Positions 1-12,464 of a stretch of 64,000 bases of DNA are shown one piece after another. Made by a program: the position numbers and the translations under genes. Each line of letters opens with the position of its first letter. The first letter of the stretch is position 1. Origin of the DNA: Babylonia areolata. Taxonomy: Eukaryota; Mollusca; Gastropoda; Neogastropoda; Buccinidae. The notes under the pieces are model-generated. The model had not been told where the DNA came from and ran no database searches. It worked only from the letters and a program-made list of their open reading frames with translations. The DNA lies in the NCBI RefSeq assembly GCF_041734735.1, contig NC_134897.1, positions 1,305,201 through 1,369,200 on the forward strand. The letters run 5' to 3'.

Positions 1-480
1 GAGAGAGAGAGAGAGAGAGAGAGAGAGATTCAAGACAAGGATAAAGATTTTAGGCATTGCCTAGTCTTCCCGTGACAACAAAAACAATAACGATAAGACA
101 CAACAATGATAATAATGGTAAATACTACTGTTACTACTACTACTACTACTACTACAACACTGACCACTACTACAACCACCACCACCCCTACTACTAATGA
201 TGATAATGATAATCAACATACCATCATCATCATTATAAGAAAAAAATGATAAAGGGAACACAGTCACACACTCACGCCCATCCACCCACCCACCCACATA
301 TGCACACACTCATCCCCAAACACACGCACCCTTATGCACATGCATACATACACATATACACACATGCATGCATATGTCTACATGTACATACATGTATGTA
401 TACATATGCATACATAAAGATAATTAGGTATCAAATCATATTGTAGAACAATACAGATCAGATTGTAGTACATTAGCAGA
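1..480. repeat. Simple-sequence cluster: (GA)n, (ACT)n-like, CA-rich
   Basis: Bases 1-28 are pure GA. Bases 120-240 are made of ACT, ACC and ATG-type trinucleotide tracts. Bases 265-420 are CA/CATA-rich. Short open frames exist here, but their residue content (poly-Ser, poly-His) only mirrors the repeats. I see no gene. Confidence 0.85.
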
Positions 481-839
481 TACTGAAAAAAGAAAAAAAA
501 AAAGAAAAAAATCAATATTGAAAGGCATAAAGTAAAGGAGTTATTAGGACTGACTAATTAATCACCACACAGAATACAGGAAAGAGGACTGACTGAAATG
601 AGAAACAGATAAAGAGAACAGAGAAACACAGTTATATCACTGTACATATACAATAGTGATGACAATTCTGATGCTGATGTGACAGGCAATAACATCCAAT
701 CAATGGCGTGCATGTAATACATGAAAATCACAAAAAAGGTAGAAAATAAGACGAAACACCAGTGTATGTAAAGGAATAGACAACGCACACATTTTACAAA
801 AAGGACATGATGTTTTTAGGCTGGTTATATTTGTTTTGG

Positions 840-2336
840 GGGCCTATTGTTTGTGGAACAGAAGTTTTCGTACCCTTGATTTGAAGGACGATAATGAATC
901 GCCTGTCTTGACGAATGTAGGAAGAGAGTTCCGAACAGATGGTCCAAAAAATGCAAAGCTAGATTTGTACAAGTCAATGCGCACACGAGGCAGAATATAA
1001 TTATCTGAATCGTAACGCTCTGTTGCCCTTTGGACAAATTCATTGAGATACGGTGCTGACATGTGCTTGTGTGCTTTGAACATGAGGTCCATTTCATTGC
1101 AGTCGAATTGCTTGCACATAGGTAATATTTCCAGTTTTGTTAATTTCTCATCGGTTGATAGTGAGTGGTCGGGTAGAATAAGTTTAGCTGCTCGTCTATG
1201 TAGTGAGTTATATCTTTTTAGCTGGTTGTGACTAGCATTGCTCCAGACTGCAAAAGCATAATTGATATGAGAAAGACAATGTGCCCCGAAGAATAATTTT
1301 CGGGTTGGAACATTGACATAACATCTAAGTTTATTGAGTAAGAACAGATTGCGAGCTAACTGTTTGCAGACATGGTCCATATGAGCTTACCAGTTGAGTT
1401 CTTTATCCTTTATCAATTATTACACCAAGAACGCGGCGCTCAGAATCTTGTTCAACTGAGTTCTTGTTTACCTCAAGTTTTAAAGTGAGAGGCTTCCGTT
1501 GGTGTTTCTGTCTGGATGTCAGTGCCATTCTTTTTGTCTTATGTGGGTTAAGTTCCATGTGATTCTGGTAACACCAGTCTGAGATGTCATTCATTCCCTG
1601 TTGTAGCGATGATTGTACAACAGCGATGTTGGTGTCACTACAATGAAGAGAACTGTCATCAGCGAACAGATCGCAGATGACGCTGCCAGGTGATATGTGC
1701 ATCGGCAAGTCGTTTATTTAGATGCAAAAGAATAGAGGTCCAAGAAAAGAGCCTTGCGGTACACCGCGATCTACATGACCTTCAGAGGAATATGTGTCAT
1801 TTAAGTAAACACGCTGTGTTCTGTTTTGTAGGTAAAACCGGAAGAATGAGACAGCTGAATGGTTTTGAGTATACTCATTCAATTTGTTTATCAGTATTTC
1901 GTGACCCACCAGATCAAAGGCGGTATTGGATCGTGCTGTGGCCCTTGCTTTGTTTCCGAGGAAGTTTACAAGACCATGTACAGATAACCGGACAATGGTC
2001 ACTGATGCTTTTGTTGGACACTGTTATGTTGTGCACCAGATCTTTGTTATTTGTGTAAATATGGTCAAGTAGGGTGGATGACGTCTTCGTGATTCTGGTT
2101 GCACTGTGAATGAGTTCATGCAAACCAAAGAGAGTAGTAGTTGATTCCCATGCGGGGTGTGGTTTAAACAGATTAATGTTGAAAGCTCCTAGCAGAATGG
2201 CATTTTGTTTATGCTTATAAACATTGTCCATCATTTGTACAAAGTCATCATACCAAGGAAACTTAGCTGAAGGATTTCTATATAGAAATCCTTCGAGGAG
2301 AGGGGTGGACTTGGAAGGTTTGATCTGTAACCACAT
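840..2336 (-). mobile_element. Decayed LINE (jockey/CR1-like group), endonuclease end plus reverse transcriptase
   Basis: Read on the minus strand this is the second half of a non-LTR retrotransposon. The C-terminal part of an APE-type endonuclease lies at about 1914-2336 (GFLYRNP, LLGAFNINL, LLDHIY, SDHCPV). Reverse transcriptase follows at 1718-2002 (VPQGSFLGPLFF), 1403-1708 (LFADDSS) and 844-1380, where the C-terminal tail of the family ends at a stop near 844. The pieces lie in different frames, so there are several frameshifts. The segment between endonuclease and the RT palm is missing: the endonuclease end runs almost directly into a degraded FDLVDHE-like motif, so an internal deletion is likely. 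The endonuclease Asp in the usual GDFN motif reads Ala. The upstream half is absent and a SINE begins at the truncation point. The 3' UTR may reach to about 480. The clade is a guess from motif wording; non-LTR identity is firm. Confidence 0.85.
2269..2294. repeat. Perfect 26-bp palindrome inside the LINE
   Basis: Bases 2269-2294 equal their own reverse complement, with centre CTATATAG. They sit in the part of the LINE that encodes the conserved GFLYRNP motif, so both strands read EGFLYRNPS across it. Confidence 0.9.
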
Positions 2337-2337
2337 G

Positions 2338-2585
2338 CATTCCGCATTCTTCTTCTTTCCGTTACACGACCAACACCGACTTGCCGATGACTCTGTCGTG
2401 GTTCATGTATGCTGGGTATTTTCGTGTCTTCATAACCCACCGAATACTGGTATGGGTTACAGGATCTTTAACGTGCGTATTTGATCTTCTGCGTGCGTAT
2501 ACACACGAAGAGGGTTCAGGCACTAGCAGGTCTGCACATATGATGACCTGGGAGATCGGAAAAATCTCCACCCTTTACCCAAGTT
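2338..2585 (-). mobile_element. SINE, family A, truncated copy lacking its tRNA-like head
   Basis: This shares long stretches with the better copy at 47150-47497: TCTTCTTCTTT at the 3' end, CATAACCCACCGAA, TTTAACGTGCGTATTT, TATACACACGAA, CTAGCAGGTCTG and CCACCCTTTACCCA. In the better copy the tRNA-like promoter region follows after CCCTTTACCC; here the sequence departs at about 2585, so the 5' head is missing. The orientation (head to the right, minus strand) follows from the other copy. Confidence 0.75.
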
Positions 2586-2779
2586 ATGTCGTCTCTTTGT
2601 AAACGTGGAAACGCTTTGATGAATGTATTTCCCTAATCCTGTTTCACCACACTGATTTCCATCACGTCGAGGGAAATCATAGTTAGGTATGGATAAGGCC
2701 TCGTTGCTGAATCGGAAATCAAGGCGTGTTTCACTGAGCCCTTCATGAGGGGCAATGGCCTATATGAATAAATCATCCG

Positions 2780-2781
<2 letters not shown>

Positions 2782-2841
<60 letters not shown>
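2782..2841. repeat. (CT)n microsatellite abutting a splice donor
   Basis: An uninterrupted CT run on the plus strand. On the minus strand it is a GA run that begins within the 5' splice site of the convertase exon (GTAAGAGAGAG). Confidence 0.95.
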
Positions 2842-2845
<4 letters not shown>

Positions 2846-3013
2846 CAGCCCGACAACTTGAAATCCATATCGCCTGGCAATGCTGTGTGCCTGGTTCAAA
2901 TCCCCGTCGATCTGTGCGACCCACTCATTGAGGAAGTGGGACTGTGTGGCGGTGACGCTGGTCAGCAATGACAGGGCCAAGCCGACCACTAGCCCCACAT
3001 GTTTCTGCATCAT
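2846..3013 (-). CDS. Proprotein convertase-like (kexin/furin/PC family), first coding exon
   Basis: This exon has 56 codons. It opens with two adjacent Met codons (3013-3008), then a hydrophobic core (VGLVVGLALSLL) typical of a signal peptide, then the beginning of the S8 pro-domain: NEWVAQIDGD and HSIARRYGFQVVGL. That pattern matches the start of furin and PC1/3, which read roughly NxWAVxIxGG...A..IA...GF..LGQI. The exon ends in phase 0 at a good donor, CTG|GTAAGA, on the minus strand. The family processes hormone and growth-factor precursors in the secretory pathway. The catalytic domain must be in further exons to the left, beyond position 1, because nothing resembling it lies between 1 and 2845. 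The frame is open 14 codons further upstream, but those residues are polar and do not look like a signal peptide, so I prefer the later start. Exact paralogue (PC1/3, PC2 or furin) is uncertain. Confidence 0.62.
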
Positions 3014-3324
3014 GACGCCTGCTTCAGAAAAAGCGTTGTGGCTGTGTCGCTCCACTGGCTGAGCGCTGCTCTGTTCTCTCCACTAGCCTGACTGCTTTCA
3101 GTGACAAGCGTCATGTCGGACGATAAAAAACAAAGACCAGGTGATAATAGCGAAACAGAGACTTGTCTTCTGCAATCCACTGCAACAGGTGCGGCGGCAA
3201 TCTCTCTCCAACCCCCGCACCTCGCCCTGCACTCCCCCCCCTCCAACCACCACCCCCACCAGCAAACGGCTGTTGTCATTTTCTGTTGATGTACACCGTG
3301 ACGTACTGTCCCATTTTTCAAGTG

Positions 3325-4275
3325 CGTTTGAAAAGTTATGCCTAACTGAGGATGTTTGAAAAGCCATGCCTAACTGAGGATGTTTGAAAAGCCATGCCTA
3401 ACTGGGGATGTTTGAAAAGCCATGCCTAACTGAGGACGTTTGAAAAGCTATGCCTAACTGAGGATATTTGAAAAGCCATGCCTAACTGAGGAGGTTTCGA
3501 AAAAGCCATGCCTAAAATGAATGAAGATGTTTAAAAGCCATGCATAACTGGGGATGTTTGAAAAAGCCATGCCTAACTGAGGATGTTTCGAAAAAGCCAT
3601 GCCTAACTGAGGATGTTTCGAAAAAGCCATGCCCAAAATTAATGAAGATGTTTAAAAGCCATGCCAAACTGAGGATATTTGTAAAGCCATGCCTGAGGAT
3701 GTTTGAAAAGCCATGCCTAACTGAGGACTTTGAAAAGCCATGCCTAACTGAGGACTTTGAAAAGCCATGCCTAACTGAGGACGTTTGAAAAGCCATGCCT
3801 AACTGAGGACTTTGAAAAGCCATGCCTAACTGAGGGAGTTTGAAAAGCCATGCCCAACTAGGGATATTTGAAAAGCCATGCCTAACTGGAGATGTTTGAA
3901 AAGCCATGCCTAATTGAGGACTATGAAAAGCCATGCCTAATTGAGGACTTTGAAAAGCCATGCCTAACTGAGGATGTTTGAAAAGCCATGCCTAACTAGG
4001 GATGTTTGAAAAGCCATGCCTAATTGAGGACTTTGAAAAGCCATGCCTAACTGAGGATGTTTGAAAAGCCATGCCTAACTGAGGATGTTTAAAAAGCCAT
4101 GCCTAACTGAGGATGTTTAAAAAGCCATGCCTAACTAGGGATGTTTGAAAAGCCATGCCTAACTGAGGATGTTTGAAAAGCCATACCTAAATGAGGATGT
4201 TTGAAAAGCCATGCCTAACTGGAGATGTTTGAAAAACCATGCTTAGGCTGTTTGAAAAGCCATGCCTAACTGACG
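3325..4275. repeat. 28-bp minisatellite
   Basis: About 34 head-to-tail copies with core AAAAGCCATGCCTAACTGAG. Shorter variants (26-27 bp, with ACTTTG in place of ATGTTTG) are interspersed, and two related copies near 3510 and 3640 carry AATGAAGATG inserts. The apparent minus-strand protein (repeats of MAFQTSSVRHGF) is only a translation of the repeat. Confidence 0.95.
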
Positions 4276-4586
4276 ATTCTAATGTTGTTTGTCAAACCTT
4301 TTTCCTCTCCTGCCCCCATTATTTTATTTTACTGTTGTTGTTTTTTCCAGCTGGGTATGACAACCAAGAGTGAACACGTTGAAATCCAAGACAAAAAAAA
4401 TCAATACAGACATCTGTCATGTCGAGGTGTTGTCAGTGAAGTGCAGGATTGCTTTCACTGTCATAATGAACGTTACCTTTAAAAGAGTCATACACCCACA
4501 CCGTGAAACACCGCGCACCAAACAAATAACAGAGCAGAGGTAGATAGGAAGAGCTAACAAGCTGAAAGGAGAGATGGAAGTGCTAA
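4276..4586. other. Single-copy spacer
   Basis: Non-repetitive sequence between two arrays. A pyrimidine run ending in TTTTTTCCAG (about 4339-4350) could pass for a splice acceptor, but the frame after it is short and resembles nothing I know. Confidence 0.5.
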
Positions 4587-6290
4587 GTTCACTGTGTCAC
4601 ACATGGTGAATGCTGACTGTAATCCTGATGTTCACTGTGTCACACATGGTGAATGCTGACTGTAATCCTGATGTTCACTGTGTCACACATGGTGAATGCT
4701 GACTGTAATCCTGATGTTCACTGTGTCACACGTGGTGAATGCTGACTGTAATCCTGATGTTCACTGTGTCACATATGGTGAATCCTGACTGTAATCCTGA
4801 TGTTCACTGTGTCACACATGGTGAATGCTGACTGTAATCCTGATGTTCACTGTGTGACACATGGTGAATCCTGACTGTAATCCTGATGTTCACTGTGTGA
4901 CACATGGTGAATCCTGACTGTAATCCTGATGTTCACTGTGTCACACATGGTGAATTCTGACTGTAATCCTGATGTTCACTGTGTCACATATGGTGAATTC
5001 TGACTGTAATCCTGATGTTCACTGTGTCACATATGGTGAATTCTGACTGTAATCCTGATGTTCACTGTGTCACACATGGTGAATGCTGACTGTAATCCTG
5101 ATGTTCACTGTGTGACACATGGTGAATGCTGACTGTAATCCTGATGTTCACTGTGTCACACATGGTGAATGCTGACTGTAATCCTGATGTTCACTGTGTC
5201 ACACATGGTGAATTCTGACTGTAATCCTGATGTTCACTGTGTCACACATGGTGAATGCTGACTGTAATCCTGATGTTCACTGTGTGACACATGGTGAATG
5301 CTGACTGTAATCCTGATGTTCACTGTGTCACACATGGTGAATGCTGACTGTAATCCTGATGTTCACTGTGTGACACATGGTGAATCCTGACTGTAATCCT
5401 GATGTTCACTGTGTCACACATGGTGAATGCTGACTGTAATCCTGATGTTCACTGTGTCGCACATGGTGAATGCTGACTGTAATCCTGATGTTCACTGTGT
5501 CACACGTGGTGAATTCTGACTGTAATCCTGATGTTCACTGTGTGACACATGGTGAATCCTGACTGTAATCCTGATGTTCACTGTGTGACACATGGTGAAT
5601 TCTGACTGTAATCCTGATGTTCACTGTGTGACACATGGTGAATTCTGACTGTAATCCTGATGTTCACTGTGTCACACATGGTGAATTCTGACTGTAATCC
5701 TGATGTTCACTGTGTCACATATGGTGAATGCTGACTGTAATCCTGATGTTCACTGTGTCACACGTGGTGAATCCTGACTGTAATCCTGATGTTCACTGTG
5801 TGACACATGGTGAATGCTGACTGTAATCCTGATGTTCACTGTGTCACACATGGTGAATCCTGACTGTAATCCTGATGTTCACTGTGTGACACATGGTGAA
5901 TGCTGACTGTAATCCTGATGTTCACTGTGTCACACATGGTGAATCCTGACTGTAATCCTGATGTTCACTGTGTCACACATGGTGAATGCTGACTGTAATC
6001 CTGATGTTCACTGTGTCACACATGGTGAATTCTGACTGTAATCCTGATGTTCACTGTGTCACACATGGTGAATCCTGACTGTAATCCTGATGTTCACTGT
6101 GTGACACATTTTGAATCCTGACTGTAATCCTGACGTTCACTGTGTCACACATGGTGAATTCTGACTGTAATCCTGATGTTCACTGTGTGACACATGGTGA
6201 ATCCTGACTGTAATCCTGATGTTCACTGTGTCACACATGGTGAATGCTGACTGTAATCCTGATGTTCACTGTGTCACACATGGTGAATAC
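4587..6290. repeat. 43-bp minisatellite, about 40 copies
   Basis: The period is 43 bp (for example 4628 to 4671), with core TTCACTGTGTCACACATGGT followed by GAATnCTGACTGTAATCCTGATG. Recurrent alternative bases (GTCACAC/GTGACAC, GAATGC/GAATCC/GAATTC) are shuffled among copies, as expected from unequal exchange. The array ends at a (GA)n/(CAGAGA)n tract at 6308-6360. Confidence 0.96.
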
Positions 6291-6313
6291 TGGTGAAAGG
6301 AAATCTAATAAGA

Positions 6314-6349
<36 letters not shown>

Positions 6350-6399
6350 CAGAGAGAGAGGTGGTGAGGTCTAAATGATTTTGCCTTTCTTCTTCGTCT

Positions 6400-7435
6400 G
6401 CAACACACGTGACAGTGACAGGATAAAACTACAGCACGTGACAGTGACAGGGTCTTACTATAGCACGTGACAGTGACAGGGTCTTACTATAGCACGTGAC
6501 AGTGACAGGGTCTTACTATAGCACGTGACAGGGTCACACAACAATCGTGATAGTTACGGGGTCATATAACACGTGACAGTGACAAGATCATACAACACAC
6601 GTGACAGTGACAGGGTCACACAACAGTCGTGATAGTGACAGGGTCATACAACACACGTGACAGTGACAGGGTCATACTATAGCACATGACAGTGACAGGG
6701 TCATACAACACACGTGACACTGACAGGGTCTTACTAAAGCATGTGACAGTGACCAGGTCATACTATAGCACGTGACAGTGACAAGGTCATACAACACACG
6801 TGACAGTGACAAGGTCATACAACACACGTGACAGTGACAGGGTCACACAACACACGTGATAGTGACAGGGTCATACAACACACGTGACAGTGACAGGGTC
6901 ATACTACAGCACGTGACAGTGACAGGGTCAAACTATAGCACGTGACAGTGACAGGGTCATACAACACACGTGACACTGACAGGGTCTTACTAAAGCACGT
7001 GACAGTGACCAGGTCATACTATAGCACGTGACACTGACAGGGTCTTACTATAGCACGTGACAGTGACAGTCATACTATAGCACGTGACAGTGACCAGGTC
7101 ATACTATAGCACGTGACAGTGACAGGGTCATACAACACACGTGACAGTGACAGGGTCTTACTGTAGCACGTGAGACTAACAGGGTCATACTATAGCACGT
7201 GACAGTGACCGGGTCATACAACACACGCGACAGTGACCGGGTCATACTATAGCACGTGACAGTGACAGGGTCATACAACACACGTGACAGTGACAGGGTC
7301 ATACTACAGCACGTGACAGTGACAGGGTCATACTATAGCACGTGACAGTGACAGGGTCATACAGCACACGTGACAATGACAGGGTCATACAACACACGTG
7401 ACAGTGACAGGGTCATACTATAGCACGTAACAGTG
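6400..7435. repeat. 28/29-bp minisatellite with CACGTG in most units
   Basis: Units of 28-29 bp with core CACGTGACAGTGACAGGGTC and alternating linkers (TTACTATAG, ATACAACA). About 36 copies. Most units contain the palindrome CACGTG. Its reverse complement shares CTGTCACTGTCA and TGTTGTA with the 36-bp satellite that starts at 7988. Confidence 0.95.
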
Positions 7436-7597
7436 ACAGTGTGTATGTGTGTGTGTGTGCGTTCCATTTCATTTAATGTCTATCCACATTAAGTGATATT
7501 AGACATGAAGAAAGGGGGCGGGAGGGAGAGAAAAAAAGGGAGGGGGAATGGAAAGGGAAAGGAATGAAAACAATACTATTCACAACATTAACGTGTG

Positions 7598-7629
<32 letters not shown>

Positions 7630-7750
7630 TGCGTGTGCGTGCGTGTGGTGTGTGTGTGTGTGGTGTGTGTGGTGTGTGCGTGTGTTTGTGTGAATTCATT
7701 CATGTATACATGCGCACATGCAGACGGTGAGTCTGGGTATGTACGTTTGT

Positions 7751-7790
<40 letters not shown>

Positions 7791-7987
7791 GTGTGTGTGT
7801 GGGGGGGGGGGCAGGGGGGGGGGGATTGGAGGGGGTGAGACACCCAGACAAACACAGAGACAGAAGATGAAAAGAGCATGTGATTGTAAATTTCAATAAA
7901 ACACGAAAAAGCAGCAGCTGTTGTGGGACAAGCAGCACCACCACTGTACCGACACCGTGCTTGGTGACCCTGTACCTGGCGCGTTGA
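7436..7987. repeat. Mixed microsatellites and short spacer
   Basis: (GT)n/(GC)n at 7590-7690, (GA)n at 7755-7787 and G-runs at 7801-7823. Then about 150 bp of non-repetitive sequence leads directly into the 36-bp satellite. No coding signal was found. Confidence 0.85.
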
Positions 7988-10900
7988 TGTGGCTGTCACT
8001 GTCATGTTGTACAGCTATGTGGCTGTCACTGTCATGTTGTACATGTAGCTCTGTGTGGCTGTCACTGTCATGTTGTACATGTAGCTATGTGGCTGTCACT
8101 GTCATGTTGTACAGCTATGTGGCTGTCACTGTCATGTTGTACATGTAGCTCTGTGTGGCTGTCACTGTCATGTTGTACATGTAGCTCTGTGTGGCTGTCA
8201 CTGTCATTTTGTACATGTAGTTCTGTGTGGCTGTCACTGTCATGTTGTACATGTAGCTATGTGTGGCTGTTAATGTCATGTTGTACATGTAGCTCTGTGT
8301 GGCTGTCACGGTCATGTTGTACATGTAGCTCTGCGTGGCTGTCACTGTCATGTTGTACATGCAGCTATGTGTGAATGTCACTGTCATGTTGTACAGCTAT
8401 GTGGCTGTCACTGTCATGTTGTACATGTAGCTCTGTGTGGCTGTCACTGTAACATTGTACATGTAGCTATGTGGCTGTCACTGTCATGTTGTACATGTAG
8501 CTCTGTGTGGCTGTCGCTATCATGTTGTACATGTAGCTATGTGTGGCTGTCGCTATCATGTTGTACATGTAGCTATGTGTGGCTGTCACTGTCATGTTGT
8601 ACATGTAGCTATGTGTGGCTGTCGCTATCATGTTGTACATGTAGCTATGTGTGGCTGTCACTGTCATGTTGTACATGTAGCTCTGTGTGGCTGTCACTGT
8701 CATGTTGTACATGTAGCTCTGTGTGGCTGTCACTGTCATGCTGTACATGTAGCTCTGTGTGGCTGTCACTGTCATGTTGTACATGTAGCTCTGTGTGGCT
8801 GTCACTGTCATGCTGTACATGTAGCTATGTGGCTGTCACTGTCATGTTGTACAGCTATGTGGCTGTCACTGTCATGTTGTACATGTAGCTCTGTGTGGCT
8901 GTCACTGTCATGCTGTACATGTAGCTCTGCGTGGCTGTCACTGTCATGTTGTACATGTAGCTATGTGTGGCTGTCACTGTCATGTTGTACAGCTATGTGG
9001 CTGTCACTGTCATGTTGTACATGTAGCTCTGTGTGGCTGTCACTGTCATGCTGCACATGTAGCTCTGTGTGGCTGTCACTGTCATGCTGTACATGTAGCT
9101 CTGCGTGGCTGTCACTGTCATGTTGTACATGTAGCTCTGTGTGGCTGTCACTGTCATGCTGTACATGTAGCTCTGCGTGGCTGTCACTGTCATGCTGTAC
9201 ATGTAGCTCTGTGTGGCTGTCACTGTCATGCTGCACATGTAGCTCTGTGTGGCTGTCACTGTCATGCTGCACATGTAGCTATGTGTGGCTGTCACTGTCA
9301 TGTTGTACAGCTATGTGGCTGTCACTGTCATGCTGTACATGTAGCTCTGCGTGGCTGTCACTGTCATGCTGTACATGTAGCTCTGTGTGGCTGTCACTGT
9401 CATGCTGCACATGTAGCTCTGTGTGGCTGTCACTGTCATGTTGTACGTGTAGCTCTGCGTGGCTGTCACTGTCATATCGTACATGTAGCTCTGTGTGGCT
9501 GTCACTGTAACATTGTACATGTAGCTATGTGGCTGTCACTGTCATGTTGTACATGTAGCTGTGTGGCTGTCACTGTCATGTTGCACATGTAGCTATGTGG
9601 CTGTCACTGTCATGTTGTACATGTAGCTGTGTGGCTGTCACTGTCATGTCGTACATGTAGCTCTGTGTGGCTGTCACTGTCATGTTGTACAGCTATGTGG
9701 CTGTCACTGTCATGTTGTACATGTAGCTATGTGTGGCTGTCACTGTAACATTGTACATGTAGCTCTGTGTGACTGTCGCTGTCATGTTGTACATGTAGCT
9801 ATGTGTGGCTGTCACTGTCATGTTGTACATGTAGCTCTGTGTGGCTGTCACTGTCATGTTGTACATGTAGCTCTGTGTGGCTGTCACTGTCATGCTGTAC
9901 ATGTAGCTCTGTGTGGCTGTCACTGTCATGCTGTACATGTAGCTCTGTGTGGCTGTCACTGTCATGTTGTACATGTAGCTCTGTGTGGCTGTCACTGTCA
10001 TGCTGTACATGTAGCTATGTGGCTGTAACTGTCATGTTGTACAGCTATGTGGCTGTCACTGTCATGTTGTACATGTAGCTCTGTGTGGCTGTCACTGTCA
10101 TGCTGTACATGTAGCTCTGCGTGGCTGTCACTGTCATGTTGTACATGTAGCTATGTGTGGCTGTCACTGTCATGTTGTACAGCTATGTGGCTGTCACTGT
10201 CATGTTGTACAGCTATGTGGCTGTCACTGTCATGTTGTACAGCTATGTGGCTGTCACTGTCATGTTGTACATGTAGCTCTGTGTGGCTGTCACTGTCATG
10301 CTGTGCATGTAGCTCTGTGTGGCTGTCACTGTCATGTTGTACATGTAGCTCTGTGTGGCTGTCACTGTCATGCTGTACATGTAGCTCTGTGTGGCTGTCA
10401 CTGTCATGTTGTACATGTAGCTCTGTGTGGCTGTCACTGTCATGTTGTACATGTAGCTCTGTGTGGCTGTCACTGTCATGTTGTACATGTAGCTCTGCGT
10501 GGCTGTCACTGTCATGCTGTACATGTAGCTCTGCGTGGCTGTCACTGTCATATCGTACATGTAGCTCTGTGTGGCTGTCACTGTAACATTGTACATGTAG
10601 CTATGTGGCTGTCACTGTCATGTTGTACATGTAGCTGTGTGGCTGTCACTGTCATGTTGTACATGTAGCTCTGTGTGGCTGTCACTGTCATGTTGTACAG
10701 CTATGTGGCTGTCACTGTCATGTTGTACATGTAGCTATGTGTGGCTGTCACTGTAACATTGTACATGTAGCTCTGTGTGACTGTCGCTGTCATGTTGTAC
10801 ATGTAGCTCTGTGTGGCTGTCACTGTCATGCTGTACATGTAGCTCTGTGTGGCTGTCACTGTCATGCTGTACATGTACCTCTGTGTGGCTGTCACTGTCA

Positions 10901-12464
10901 TGTTGTACATGTAGCTCTGTGTGGCTGTCACTGTCATGTTGCACATGTAGCTCTGTGTGGCTGTCACTGTCATGTTGTACGTGTAGCTCTGTGTGGCTGT
11001 CACTGTCATGTTGTACATGTAGCTCTGTGTGGCTGTCACTGTCATGTTGTACATGTAGCTATGTGGCTGTCACTGTCATGTTGTACATGTAGCTCTGTGT
11101 GGCTGTCACTGTCATGTTGTACGTGTAGCTCTGTGTGGCTGTCACTGTCATGTTGTACATGTAGCTATGTGTGGCTGTCACTGTCATGTTGTACATGTAG
11201 CTCTGTGTGGCTGTCACTGTCATGTTGTACGTGTAGCTCTGTGTGGCTGTCATGTTGTACATGTAGCTCTGTTTGGCTGTCAATGTCATGTTGTAGATGT
11301 AGCTCTGTGTGGCTGTCACTGTCATGTTGTACATGTAGCTCTGTGTGGCTGTCACTGTCATGCTGTACATGTAGCTCTGTGTGGCTGTCACTGTCATGCT
11401 GTACATGTAGCTCTGTGTGGCTGTCACTGTCATGTTGTACATGTAGCTCTGTGTGGCTGTCACTGTCATGCTGTACATGTAGCTATGTGGCTGTCACTGT
11501 CATGTTGTACAGCTATGTGGCTGTCACTGTCATGTTGTACATGTAGCTTTGTGTGGCTGTCACTGTCATGCTGTACATGTAGCTCTGCGTGGCTGTCACT
11601 GTCATGTTGTACATGTAGCTATGTGTGGCTGTCACTGTCATGTTGTACAGCTATGTGGCTGTCACTGTCATGTTGTACATGTAGCTCTGTGTGGCTGTCA
11701 CTGTCATGCTGTACATGTAGCTCTGTGTGGCTGTCACTGTCATGTTGTACATGTAGCTCTGTGTGAATGTCACTGTCATGCTGTACATGTAGCTCTGCGT
11801 GGCTGTCACTGTCATATCGTACATGTAGCTCTGTGTGGCTGTCACTGTAACATTGTACATGTAGCTATGTGGCTGTCACTGTCATGTTGTACATGTAGCT
11901 GTGTGGCTGTCACTGTCATGTTGTACATGTAGCTCTGTGTGGCTGTCACTGTCATGTTGTACAGCTATGTGGCTGTCACTGTCATGTTGTACATGTAGCT
12001 ATGTGTGGCTGTCACTGTAACATTGTACATGTAGCTCTGTGTGACTGTGGCTGTCATGTTCTACATGTAGCTATGTGTGGCTGTCACTGTCATGTTGTAC
12101 ATGTAGCTCTGTGTGGCTGTCACTGTCATGTTGTACATGTAGCTCTGTGTGGCTGTCACTGTCATGCTGTACATGTAGCTCTGTGTGGCTGTCACTGTCA
12201 TGTTGTACATGTAGCTCTGTGTGGCTGTCACTGTCATGCTGTACATGTAGCTCTGTGTGGCTGTCACTGTCATATCGTACATGTAGCTCTGTGGGGATGT
12301 CACTGTCATGTTGTACATGTAGCTATGTGGCTGTCACTGTCATGTTGTACATGTAGCTCTGTGTGGCTGTCACTGTCATGTTGTACATGTAGCTGTGTGG
12401 CTGTCACTGTCATGCTGTACATGTAGCTCTGTGTGGCTGTCACTGTCATGTTGTACATGTAGCT

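Noticed and set aside
3325-7435. CRISPR-like direct repeats
   Set aside because: The units are contiguous tandem copies with no unique spacers, and the sequence is animal. The same holds for the 32-bp and 56-bp arrays.
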